Below are positions 9,701 to 20,600 of a stretch of DNA of 64,000 bases, in pieces; positions within the stretch are counted from its first letter, which is position 1, and each line of letters begins with the position of its first letter. Source of the stretch: Streptomyces sp. NBRC 110611 (lineage in GTDB: Bacteria; Actinomycetota; Actinomycetes; Streptomycetales; Streptomycetaceae); NCBI RefSeq assembly GCF_001590865.1, contig NZ_BBUY01000005.1, positions 186,001 to 250,000 on the forward strand. Direction: 5' to 3'. The notes under the pieces are model-generated. The model was not told the DNA's origin and made no database searches. It was given only the letters and a program-made list of their open reading frames with translations. Both the position numbers and the translations under genes were made by a program.

Positions 9701-11600
9701 GGGCGAGGCCGTCGGCGGGCAGCCGCCCGGCCGAGGCCCGGTCCGTGACCACCGTCGAGATCCCGGCGTCGGCGACGATGAACTCCAGCCGTTCGGCGGG
9801 GAACTCGGGGTCCAGGGGCACATAGGCGGCGCCCGCGCGGTGCACCGCGAGCAGCGCGATCACCAGTTCGGCCCGCCGGCCGGCCAGCACCCCGACGAGC
9901 GCGCCGGGGCCGACCCCGTCCTGCCGCAGCCGGCCCGCCAGCACCTCCACACGGTGGGCGAGTTCGGCATACGTCAGGGACGTGCCGGCGTCGACGAGCG
10001 CGGTGTTGCCGGGCGTCCGGGCGGCCTGGTCCAGGATCAGCCCGGCCGCGGTGCGGTGGCACGGCAGCCCGGCGTCGGTGGCGTTGGCCCGGCGCACCAG
10101 TGCCCGTTCACGGGGGCTCGACAGCTCGACGGCGCCCAGTTCGAGCGCCGGGTCCGCGGCCATGGCGAGCAGCAGCGCGCGGTAGTGCTCGGCCAGCCGC
10201 TCGACGGTGGCGCGGTCGAACAGCGCGGGGTCGTACTTGAAGTAGACCAGGGCGTGGTCGCCGCGCACCACGACCTCCACGACCAGGTCCGACTCGCCTT
10301 CCTGGGTGATGGCCAGGGCGTCCTCGAAGAGGGTCTGCCCGGCCGCCATGTCCAGGTCCCGGCCGACGCCCTGCTGGAGGTAGAAGCCGATGTCGAAACC
10401 GGCCCCGGGGTCGCCGCCGCGCCGCAGGTCGTCCACTACCGAGGCGAACGGGTAGGCGCTGTGGTCCTCCGCCTCCAGCAGGCCGTCGTGGACCGCGGTG
10501 AACAGCTCACCTGCGGTCGTCCGTGACGAGCAGGCGGTCCGCAGCACCACCGGGTTGATCAGATAGCCGAGCGTCCGGTCGAACTCCTGGGCGGCCCGCC
10601 CGTCGGTGGGCACCAGGACGGAGAAGTCCTCCAGGCCGGTGTGGCGGTGCAGCAGGCCCACGAAGGCGGCGTACACCACGCTGAACGGGGTGAGCCCGTG
10701 GTCCCGCGCGGTGGCCCGTACGGCGCTCCACGACGCGGCGTCCAGCTCCAGCTGGACACTGCGCCCGGTGAAGGTCCGCTCACCGGCGCGGCGGCGGTCG
10801 GCCAGCCGGTCGAGCACCGCGGCCGTGGAGGCCCCGGACAGGGTGCGCCGCCAGTACGCGCGGTGCTCCTCGGCCTCCGGGCCGTCGAGCATCTCCCGCT
10901 GCCAGCGCACGAACGCGTGGTACGGGGTGCCCGGTTCCACCGGAGCCGGGGCATCCGAGCGGGTCAGGCTGTCGTAGCCGGCGACGATGTCGCGCAGCAT
11001 CAGGTGGCTGGAGACGCCGTCGGTGATCAGGTGGTGGAAGACCAGCAGCAACAGCGGGCCGGCCCCGGGGCCGCGCAGGAAGTAGACCCGGTACAGCGGA
11101 TCGCGCTCCAGGTCGAACGGCACCCGGACCAGTTCCCGGATCCGCTCCAGCAGCTCCTGCTCGGTGAGGTGGCCGAGGTCCATCTCGACCATGTCCAGGC
11201 CTCGTTCGGCCACCACCTGGACGGGGCCGTCGGCGCCGTCGGGGCCCGGCTTCACATTGATCCGCAGGCCGGGGTTGCGCTCGATCACCGTGCGTACCGC
11301 GCGTTCGAGGAGGCCCGGGTCGGCGTCCGGGCGCATCCGCAGCGCCATGGGCAGGTTGTACGCGGCGCTGGTGGGCGCGCTCTGGTGGATCGCCCAGAGG
11401 GCGGCCTGGCCGCGGCTGAGCGGGTAACTCGCCCCGGCCGGGAGGCCTTCCGCTTCCCCTGCTCCCGCTCCGTCGTCTTCCCCCGCTCCCGCTCCGTCGT
11501 CCCCGCCCTCGGCGAGTCCGCGCAGCAGCGGCAGCGCCTGCTCCTCGGTGATGCGCTGGTCCGCGACCGCCTCCAGGAGCTCCTTCAGGATGGCGTTCAT
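6750..11600 (-). CDS. hybrid NRPS/PKS, protein C: docking-C-A-PCP-KS, predicted glycine-loading
   Basis: 1616 aa, overlapping the upstream gene by ATGA. Residues 1-30 are a short helical segment likely to dock with the C-terminus of protein B. C domain about 58-490 with HHLITDG at 189-195. A domain about 520-1015 with YTSGSTGRPKG, MYGPTETT and a NAKID form of the last core. PCP 1056-1135 (Ser1094 in GFDS). KS about 1180-1612 (Cys1346, His1481, His1527). Pocket residues read D, I, L, Q or A, L, G, M, I, W plus the invariant Lys, closest to the known glycine code DILQLGMIWK; the uncertainty at the fourth position is one of alignment. The enzyme should join the protein B polyketide to glycine and pass it to the terminal KS. 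That KS is cut off from its own DH-KR-ACP, which lies in protein D. An acidic linker (residues 32-50) repeats DDGAGAGE twice. Confidence 0.93.
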   Translation of the reverse strand: MNAILKELLEAVADQRITEEQALPLLRGLAEGGDDGAGAGEDDGAGAGEAEGLPAGASYPLSRGQAALWAIHQSAPTSAAYNLPMALRMRPDADPGLLERAVRTVIERNPGLRINVKPGPDGADGPVQVVAERGLDMVEMDLGHLTEQELLERIRELVRVPFDLERDPLYRVYFLRGPGAGPLLLLVFHHLITDGVSSHLMLRDIVAGYDSLTRSDAPAPVEPGTPYHAFVRWQREMLDGPEAEEHRAYWRRTLSGASTAAVLDRLADRRRAGERTFTGRSVQLELDAASWSAVRATARDHGLTPFSVVYAAFVGLLHRHTGLEDFSVLVPTDGRAAQEFDRTLGYLINPVVLRTACSSRTTAGELFTAVHDGLLEAEDHSAYPFASVVDDLRRGGDPGAGFDIGFYLQQGVGRDLDMAAGQTLFEDALAITQEGESDLVVEVVVRGDHALVYFKYDPALFDRATVERLAEHYRALLLAMAADPALELGAVELSSPRERALVRRANATDAGLPCHRTAAGLILDQAARTPGNTALVDAGTSLTYAELAHRVEVLAGRLRQDGVGPGALVGVLAGRRAELVIALLAVHRAGAAYVPLDPEFPAERLEFIVADAGISTVVTDRASAGRLPADGLARIVLDDVDWAASPGPLPPAPHRPAGTFHDATAYVLYTSGSTGRPKGVEISHGSLVNFLAAMGGTPGCAEDDRLLAVTTVSFDIAALELLLPLTRGATVEIAAAEVARDGLALKDRLDGTTGGAAPTIVQATPATWQMLLSAGWSGRLAGKILCGGEALTPGLAEKLLNRADEVWNMYGPTETTIWSSVGQVRRHRRIGVGTPIANTRFHLLDEHRRPVPFGATGELYIAGHGVALGYRGRPELTEEKFPDGAFLGESGRVFRTGDAARYLPDGSLELLGRLDRQVKLRGYRIELGEIEAAARRSDLVEEARVLLREDVAGHQALVAFVRTARAGGPAGDFADRLRAELAEWLPGYMVPARTVPLRAFPQTPNAKIDTGPLQRLPVEEIVRRYGYPDAAADGPEAPEVPEVPDGDGAAAADAAPDPVAGLREELRRWVAEIAGVPPEVLAADRPIGDYGFDSIRFTRLSAVLRDRLDITVPPTAFYGHPTLDALAAHLLGKYPAQLSGRYRPEPAARRTAAASAPAAASAAAPARAAARSPRDTGYPPVAVVGIGARLPESDTLEEFWSHLVQGRDLIRPYPLERGFSRSLFGRYEGGDPAAFPGSFVRDVADFDAQQFRISPREAAQMDPQHRLLLHTARQAMEDAGWAPQALSGTRTGVFVGISGADYFSLLGHERESDDHFHVGNVASVAANRISHLFNLHGQSTIYDTACSSSLVAVHRAVRALQLGDCDAALAGGANLLLSPYGWRALRRAGMLSPDGRCKTFDRRADGYGRGEGVVLLMLKRLDRARADGDPVHGVIIGSAENHGGRTHSLTVPNPRAQTDVVVRAYEAADIPPASVGYIEAHGTGTELGDPIEVDGLKDAFGRLLDRWGPATDGAGVALGSVKTNIGHLEASAGVAGLVKVLLAMKHRTLPGLVHLTEPNPMLDFVGSPFHLQTRTAGWEPRRDADGTAWPRRAGVSSFGMGGSNVHVVLEEAAEEQ

Positions 11601-14600
11601 CGGCCCGACTCCTTCGTCAGTTCCTGGAGCGCCTCGCCCACGCTGAGCTGCCCGGAACGCAGTCCGCGCAGCAGCGTCTGGATACCGTCGCCGTCGGCGG
11701 GGGGCCCGGCGGGCGGGGCGGCCGCGGTGGGCCCGGCGGGTGTGGTGTGTGTGGGGGGCGTCGCGGAGCGCTCCGGGGCGGCGGCCAGCTCCGCCGGGAA
11801 GGTCTCCATGAGTTTGCGCACGATGCCGTCGACCGACCCGCTGGTGGAGAAGAACTTCGCCGGGATACGGATCCCGAACTGGGCGCTGAGCGCCCGCCCG
11901 AGCCGGCGCAGGCCGAGCGAGTCGACGCCGTACTCCACCAGGCTGCGGTCGGGCCGCAGCCGTGCGCCGTCCACACCGAGGTGCTGCGCCAGCAGCGTCG
12001 TGATCCGCGCGGCCAGCCGGCCGGCCGCATCACCGGCTCCGGCTCCGGTGGCCACGACGGCGGCCGGGGCGGGCTCCGGCAGGGGGGCCGGCTCCGGTAC
12101 GGGCGCGGGCTCCGGCACGGGTACGGGCGCGGGCTCGGGCGCCCCGTCCGGCACCAGCCCGGCCTCCCGTACCTGCTGCCGGTCGAACCGCTCCCCCGGC
12201 CGCACCCAGTACCGCTCCTGGGCGAACGGGTAGGTCGGCAGCGCGACCCGGCGCGGCGCGCCGGCGCCCCACAGCAACGCCCAGTCGATCCGTACGCCCC
12301 GGGTCCACAGGTGCGCCAGCTTCTCCCACTTGCGCCCGGCGACGACCATCCGCAGGTACTCGCTGCCCTCCGGACCGTCCAGCAGCACGCTGGTGCCGTC
12401 GTCCCGCGCCTCGGAGGTGCCGGTGAACACGCCTGCGGGCTCCGGCTCCCCCTCCAGCCAGCGGGTCAGCCTGCCGCGCAGATCGGTGAGGTCGGCGGCG
12501 ACCACGGCCAGCCGTTCGGCCATCTCCTCACGGCCGGTCTGCAGGGTGCGGGTGAGCGCGTCGAGGGTGACCTGGGCCGGCGGCTCGGCCAGCCAGTCGG
12601 CGAACCGGGCGGCGGCGGCCCGCAGCCGGTCCGGGGTCTTGGCGGAGAGCACGAACACACCGGGCCCCGACGCCGCACCCGGGGCCTCGGCGGCCCCGGC
12701 GCCGGGCAGGTACTCCTCCACCACGACGTGGGCGTTGACCCCGCCGAGTCCGAAGGAGCTGACCGCGGCCCGGCGGGGCACCACGGCGCCGTCCGCACCC
12801 CGCTGCCGGTCCCAGGCCCGGCTCTCCCGCAGCACGCGGAAGGGACTGCCGTCCAGCTGGAGGTAGGGGTTGGGCTTCTGGATGTGCAGGTTGGCGGGGA
12901 GCGTTCCGTACCGCATCGCCAGCAGCGTCTTGAGCAGACCGGCGATACCGGCCGCCGCCTCCAGGTGCCCGGTGTTGCTCTTGACCGCGCCCAGCGCGCA
13001 GTGCGCCTCGGCCGGCCCGGTCACCCCCCAGTCCTGGTAGAGCCGGCGGAACGCGGCCTTCAGGCCGTCGATCTCCACGGGGTCGCCCAGCGCGGTGCCG
13101 GTGCCGTGGGTCTCGACGTAGGTGACGGTGCGCGGGTCGATACCGGCCCGCCGGTGCGCCTTGACCACCGCGTCGGCCTGCGCGTCCGGGTTCGGTGCGG
13201 TCAGCGAGTTGGTACGGCCGCCGTGGTTGACGGCGCTGCCGCGGATCACACCGTGGATCACATCGCCGTCCGCGATGGCCGCCGACAGCCGCTTGAGCAG
13301 CACCGTGCCGACGCCCTCGCCGCGCACGATCCCGTTGGCGTCCGCGTCGAAGGTCTTGCACCGGCCGTCCGGGCTGAGCATGTCGGCCTGGCTCATGTCG
13401 ACGAAGAGCATCGGTGAGGCCAGGACCTGGACACCGCCGGCGATCGCCAGTGCGCAGTCGCCGTTCCGGACGGACTCCACCGCACGGTGCAGCGCCACCA
13501 GTGACGAGGAGCAGGCGGTGTCGATCGCCTCGCTGGGGCCGCGCAGGTCGAGCAGGTACGAGACCCGGTTGGCCAGCATGGCGTGCGCCCGGCCGATGGC
13601 GTTGTAGCCCTCCAGCGGGGTGCCGAAGGCGTGCTGGATCTCGAAGTAGTCGTAGGTGCAGGCGCCGAGGAAGACCCCGGTGTCCGTCCTCGCCAGTGCG
13701 GACGGGCGGATACCGGCGTCCTCGATGCAGCTCCAGACCGTCTCCAGCACCAGGCGGTGCTGGGGGTCCATGGCCTCCGCCTCCCGTGGGGAGATCCCGA
13801 AGAAGGACGGGTCGAACCGGTCCACCCGGTGCATGAAGCCGCCCCACTTGACGGGCGTCTTGAACTCCCCGTTCCCGGGCTCTCCGTAGATGCTCCGCCA
13901 GTCCCAGCGGTCGGCGGGGATCTCGGTCACCAGGTCGTCACCGGCCGTCAGATGCGCCCAGAACTCGTCCAGGTCGTCCGACTGCGGCAGCCGCCCCGCC
14001 ATGCCCACGACGGCGACCGCGTCCTCGAAGGGGGCGGGAGCCGGCGACGGCGCGGGCTCGGGGGCCGGCGTGGCGGCCTGCACGGCCTGCTGCGGCGCGG
14101 GGGCGGATTCCGGCGCCGGCCGGTCCGCGAGGGCCGGCTCCGGCGCCGGCTCCGGGGCGGCCTGCCGCGCGTGGTGCGCGCGCAGTTCCTCCGGATAGCT
14201 GCGGGCCAGTTTGTCCGCCAGGTCCAGCGACGTGGCGATGCCGAAGAAGAAGGCCGGGGTCACGTCCACCCCGAACACCTCGTTGAAGGTGTGGCTGAGC
14301 CGGGTGTAGGCGATCGAGTCGAACCCGTACCGGCTCAGCTCCCCGTCCGGGGCCAGTACCTGCGCGCTCACCTTGGCCGCCTCGCACACCAGCGCGTGGA
14401 CCTCGGCGCGCAGCGCCCCGGCCGCCTCCGGCCCGCCGTCCGCGGTCCGTGTGCCGTCCACGGGCTCCGTGCCCTCGACGGTCCGTGTGCCGTGCGCGGT
14501 GTGCGCACCGTGCGTGGTCTGTGCGCCGTGCGCGGTCTGTGCGCCGAGCCCGGTGACGAACTCCGCACTGCCCGAAACCACCGCCACCTGAACTACCTCC

Positions 14601-17600
14601 CGGCCGAGGACCTCGGTCATCGCTCGCAGCCCCCGAGAGGGCGGAATGGGTGTCACGCCGATCGCCCGCATCCGGTCCCGGTACCGGTCGGCCAGCGCCG
14701 AACCGCCCCAGAAACCCCAGTCGACGACGCGTACCGGGAAGGGCAGCCGGGCCGCCAGGCTGTGTGCGTAGGCGTCCTGGAAGGTGCAGGCGGCCGCATA
14801 GCCGCTCTGCCCGGGGTTGCCGAGGAAGGACTGCACCGAGGAGAAGACCAGCAGATAGTCCAGGCCGCGGGCGGCGAACACATCGGCCACCGCCGCCGTG
14901 GTGCGGGTCTTGGACTCCAGGCCCTCCCGGAAGCGGGTCTCGTCCAGGGCGTGCAGCGCTCCGTCGCGCAGGGTGTTCGCGGTGTGGATGACGCCGTCGA
15001 TCCGGCCGAAGCGGCGCTCCACGGCGTCCGCCGTGGCCCGCAGCGCCTCCCGGTCGGCCGCGTCCGCCCGGAAGTAGGCCACCCGCTCACCGCTGGGGTC
15101 GATCGTCCCGAGCCGGGCCTGCCGCGCGGCGTCCAGCGGGCCACGGCCCACCAGCGCCACCCGGGCCCGGTACCGCCGGACGAGGTGGGCGGCGACATCG
15201 GCGCCGATGTCGCCGGCGCCCCCGATGATCAGGTGTACGCCGCCCTCGCGCGGCACCACGCCGCGCGGTGCCCCGGAGTCCGGCGCCGCCGCGCTCATCG
15301 GCTCCAGCACCCGGCGGTGGAACCGGCCGCCGCGGACGGCGAGTTCGGCCCCGGGCAGCGCCCCGGCGGCCGCCACCACCCCGGCCGCGTACGGCGCGTC
15401 CCGCAGGGTCTCGTCCCCGTCCAGGTCGAGCGTGGCGACCTGCCAGGACTCGCACTCGCGGCGCAGGGACTTGGCGAAGCCCCACAGGTGTGCGGCGTAC
15501 GGGTTGCGCACCGGGTGCCCGGCGACCGCACAGGTGTCGCCGGTCACCAGGGTGAGCGCCAGCCCCCGGCTGGCGGCGGGCCGTTCGAGCAGGTGGCGGA
15601 CCACCCGGAACAGCGGCAGGACACAGCTCTCCTCCGCCTCCCGCAGCGCATCGAGGTCCGCGCCCGGCGCCGGGTCCGCCGCCTGCCGGATCCCGGCCAG
15701 GAAGTACACCTGGGCAGGGGCCGGCAGGGCGCCCAGCATCGCGTTCCCGGTCGCCTCGGGGCGGTCCGCGGATATCCGGACGACCGGCCGCGGGGCGAGC
15801 CGGGCGGCCAGCGCGTCGGCGAGCGGCGCCGTCCGTGCGGTGTGCACCAGCCACGCCGTGCCGGTGTCAGCGGGCCGGGCGGGGGCGGGCGACGGTTCCG
15901 CCACGGGCCGCCAGACCGGCACGTACATCAGGTCCGCCACCGGCTCATCCGCCACCCGCTCGTCCGCCACCGGCTCGGCGAGCGCGGTGCGGGCAGCGGC
16001 GGCGTCCGGCGTGCCGACGGCGCCGACGGGGGCCGGGCCGGCCGCCGGCGTCTCGAACCACAGGCTCATCGGCTCGAACGGGTAGGTGGGCAACGGCACC
16101 AGGCGCGGAGTGCGCCCGGCGTACCGGCCGCGCCAGTCCACCGCGTCCCCGGCCACCCAGCCCCGGGCGAGCCGCTCGGGGCCGGTGCCGTCCACCGGCT
16201 CCGCCGTACCGCGCCGCGCTCCCCCGGCCGTTCCCGTGAACACCCGCTCGCCGGCGCCGGGTTCGGCACCGCGGGCGAACCGCGCCAGCGCGCCGGCCAG
16301 CTCCTCCCGCGTACCGGCGACCACCGCCAGCCGGTGCTCCATGGCGTCCCGGCCGGTCTGGAGGGTGTACGCGAGGTCCGCCAGGTCCGTCTCGCGGGCA
16401 CCGTCGAGGTACCGCTCCAGGTCCGCCGCGTACCTGCGCAGTGCGGACTCCGTACGGGCGGACAGGACGAACACCGGCACCGGCAGGTCCGGCCCGGCGG
16501 ACGTCCCGGGCCCGGCGGTCCGTGCGCCGTCCCCGGTCATGGGCTCCTCCAGGACGACGTGTGCGTTGACCCCGCCGTAGCCGAACGAGCTCACCCCGGC
16601 GCGGCGCGGGAGCTGCCGCCCCTGTGCGTCCAGCGGACGCTCCCAGGGCTCGGCCGCGGCCGGCAGGCGGAACGGGCCGTCCGCCAGCTGGAGATAGGGG
16701 TTGAGCGTGGCCATGTGGAGGGAGGGCGGCAGCGTCCTGTGCTCCATGGCGAGCAGGACCTTGAGCACCCCGGCGATACCGGCGGCGGACTCCAGGTGCC
16801 CGATGTTGGTCTTCACCGCGCCCAGCGCGCAGTACGCGCCCTGCGGGTCCGGTGTCCCGGCCCGGTCCCGGAGTTCGGCGAAGGCCGTCTTCAAACCGCT
16901 GACCTCGACCGAGTCCCCCAGTGAGGTCCCGGTGCCGTGGGTCTCCACGTAGCCGACGGTGCCGGGATCGACCCCGGCCCGGCGGTACGCGGCGACCAGC
17001 ATCCGGGCCTGGCTCGCCGGGTTGGGCGCGGTCAGGGAGCGCGCCTTGCCGCCGTGGTTGACGGCGCTGCCGCGCAGCCAGCCGCGCACCCGGTGGCCCG
17101 CCTCGGCGGCCCGCTTCCTACTGGTGAGCACGACCACGCCGAGGCCTTCGCCGCGGACGAACCCGTCGGCGGAGGCGTCGAAGGTCTTGCAGCGGCCGTC
17201 CGGGCTGAGCATGCCGGTGCGGTCCAGGAGCCGGAAGTTGTGCGGGGAGAGCAGCAGGTTCACCCCGCCCGCGACGGCCACCTCGCAGTCGCCGTTGCGG
17301 ATCGCCTCGGCGGCGCGGTGCAGCGCGACCAGCGAGCTGGAGCAGGCGGTGTTCACCGGCTCGCTCGGGCCGTGCAGGTCCAGGAGGTAGGAGACCCGGT
17401 TGACCAGGATCGAGTGGGTGTTGGCGGTGGCGCTGAAGGCGTCGATCCCGGCGCCGGCCGCCATCTGGAGTTCCTGGTAGTCGTTCGAGCCGACGCCGAT
17501 GAACAGTCCGGTGTCGCTGCCCGCCAGGCCGCCCGGTGCGATGCCCGCGTCCTCCAGGCCCGTCCAGACCGTCTGCAGCAGGAGCCGCTGCTGGGGGTCC

Positions 17601-20600
17601 ATGCCCTCGGCCTCGCGCGGCGAGATGCCGAAGAACAGCGGGTCGAAGAGGTCCACGCCGTCGATGAACCCGCCGCGGTGGGAGAGCGACCGCAGCCCGT
17701 CGCGGTCCGCCGGTACGGCCGTGACCAGGTCGTCGCCCGCCTCCAGGTGCCGCCAGAACGCGTCCAGGCTCGCGCTGCCGGGCAGCAGGCCGGCCATCCC
17801 GACGATGGCCACGGGCTCGTCGGCGCCCCTGGCCACGGGTCCGGCCGGGACCTCGGCGGCGACCGCTTCGGACGGGGCCGCGCCCACGCCGGCCGGAGCC
17901 GCCGCGGACGGCACCGTGGCGGCCACCGTGGCGGCCGGTGCCGCCTGCGCTCCGCTCCCGTACCGGTCGCTCAGTGCCGCGGCGTGGTCCGTCGCCAGCT
18001 TGTCGGTCAGGGCGCGCAGGGTGGCGGTCTCGTAGAAGAGCGTCGGGGTGATCCCGAAGCCGTAGGTGTCGTTGAGCCGCCCGGCCAGCAGGCTGTAGCT
18101 GATCGAGTCGAAGCCGAAGTCGCCCAGGTCCTGGTCGGGGTCGAGGTCGTCGAGGTCGATGCCCGAGACCTCGGAGGTCAGGTCGAGCAGGTCCCGCTCG
18201 AAGCGGGCGCGCGGCTCCGGAGCCACCGGGGCCGGAGCCGGGTCGGCAGCGGCAGCGGGAACGGGAACGGGAACGGGAACGGGTGGCACGGTCCCGTGCC
18301 CCGGCTCCACCCTGCCCCCGGCCACCCCGGTCTGCGCGGTCTGCGCGGTCGCCTCGGTCGGCTCGGACACCGTCACCCCATCGCTCTGCGCCACGATCAC
18401 ATGCTGGAAGTTGCGTTCCGTCACCTCGCGCCCGGGCAGCGCCGTGAAGCCGCCGTACCCCAGCTCCGCCATGACCGCGCGCCAGCCCGCCACGTCCAGC
18501 AGCGGCGAACCGGGCAGCCGGCGCCCGGTGTCGGCGTAGCTCCACCAGCCGTCGAAGAGGCCGACGGTGAGCGTCATCTGCACGGTGACGGTGGTCAGTT
18601 CGTTCAGTACCAGCCGGCCGCCCGGCCGCAGCGCGCCCTTGACGTTGCCCAGGGTGCGCCGCACGTCCTCGGTGGTGTGCAGCACATTGGCCGCCACCAC
18701 CAGGTCGAACGTGCCCGGCTCGAAGCCCTGCCCGGCCAGGCCGCGTTCGGCGTCCAGCCGCTTGAAGCGCAGGAAGGGGCGGTCGGCGCCGTACTCCCGC
18801 CTGCCGTGCGCGAGGAAGGCCGCGGACAGGTCGGTGTAGCAGTAGTCCAGATGTGCGCCGTAGGGGTCCAGGGCCCGCAGCAGGCCCGCCGACGTGCCGC
18901 CGGTGCCCGCGCCCACCTCCAGGATCCGGATCTTCTCGCCCTCGGCGAGCGCCGCCACGCGGTCCTTGACGTAGCCGACGACGGCGGCGTTCACCAGCCC
19001 GTTGTAGGCGTCGCTGAGCGCGTTGCCCTTGTAGACGCCCTCCATGAGGGACATGCCGGAACTGGGGAAGAGCAGGTCGGTGGCGGCCAGTTCGCCGCGC
19101 AGCAGCTCGGGGTAGTGGCCCAGGCACAACGCCAGCAGCCGTACGTACACGGCCAGGTCCTCGTGTGCGGTGGCGAGGCCGGCCAGCTCGGCGGCGTGGT
19201 CGGCGCCCCGGGCGGCGGCCAGCGCGGCCGGCTCGGGCAGATAGGCCCGGCCGGCCGGCCGCAGCTGTCCGTGCGCGCACAGGACGTCGAGGACCGTGGC
19301 GAGCAGGCGCTCGTAACGCGCGACGCAGCCGATCCGACGGCCCACGGTCGCCGCGTCGGCGGCCGCGCCGGGCTCCGGCCAGGCACCCATCTCGTCCAGG
19401 ATGCGCAGCAGCCATCCGGCCGCCGTGCGCGCCATCGCCGTTTCCACGCCATGGAAGCGGTCCACGGCGGCAACCCCCGTACCGTCCAGCTGCGCCGCGC
19501 CGTCGAGAAGCCCGGTGGACGGCCCGGTGGACGGCCCGGTGGACGGATCGGTGGACGGCTGTGCGCCCTCGCGCCGGTGCCCGTCCGGCCCGCCGTCCAG
19601 CCCCAGCCGGGCCAGCAGCGGTGCCTCGGCCGGCAGCGCCAGGACCTGGGGCACGGTGCCGGCCAGCAGGCGCAGCACGGTGTCCCAGCCCTCGCACGGG
19701 GAGATGGAGCGGAAGCCCTGGCGGAGCAGCTGTTCGCGGGCCCGCTCATGGGCCACCGCGCCGACGGTGCCCCAGAATCCCCAGTTCACGGCCCGGACGG
19801 CGTACGGCAGGCGGGCGTCGAGGGCGTGCGCGTACGCGTCGAGGAAGGTCGAGCCGGCGGCGTAGTTGGCCAGTCCGGCGTCTCCGAGGAAGGACTGCAC
19901 CGAGGAGAAGAGGACCAGGAAGTCCAGCGGCTCGTCCCGCAGGGACTCGACCAGGGCGACGCTCACCCGGGACTTGGCGGCCAGGCAGGCCCGCAGGTCG
20001 TCCTCGGCCAGGTTCCGGACCAGGCCGCTCCTGTTCGACAGCGCGGAGTGGAACGCGCCGTGCACCGGGCCGAAGCGCCGGTGGACCTCCGCCAGGGCGG
20101 ACCGCAGGCTCACCGGGTCCCCGGCGTCGGCCGGTACGTAGAGCAGGTGCGCACCGCCGGGGTCGGCCTCGGCCATCCGCCGGCGCCGCGCGTCGTCGAG
20201 CGGGCTGCGGCCGAGCAGGGCCACCCGGGCACCGTGGTCGCGCACCAGCGAGCGGGCCATCTCGAAGCCGATACCGCCCGCGCCACCGACGACCAGGTAG
20301 GTGCCACCGGGGCGGACCGGGGCCGGGCCGGCGGGCGGCAGGGTGACCGGGCGCAGGGCCTGGCGGTGGCGGGCCCCGGCGCGCAGCGCGATCCGGGCAC
20401 CCCGGACGGCGGGTTCGGCGACGATGCGGTCGGCGAGCTCCCCCCAGCGCGGGCTGCCGGCCCCGGGCAGCGGGCCCTCGGCGTCGATGACGACGGCACT
20501 CCAGCCCGGGTATTCGCTCTCCAGCACCCGGGCCATACCGGACAGGCCGCCCGCGTACGGGTTGCCGGCCGGCTCACCGGCCACGGACCACACGCCGTTG

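Noticed and set aside
84..10526. 3480-codon open frame on the plus strand opposite the PKS genes
   Set aside because: Arg/Gly/Ala-rich translation without domains; an antisense shadow caused by G/C at third codon positions of the real minus-strand genes.
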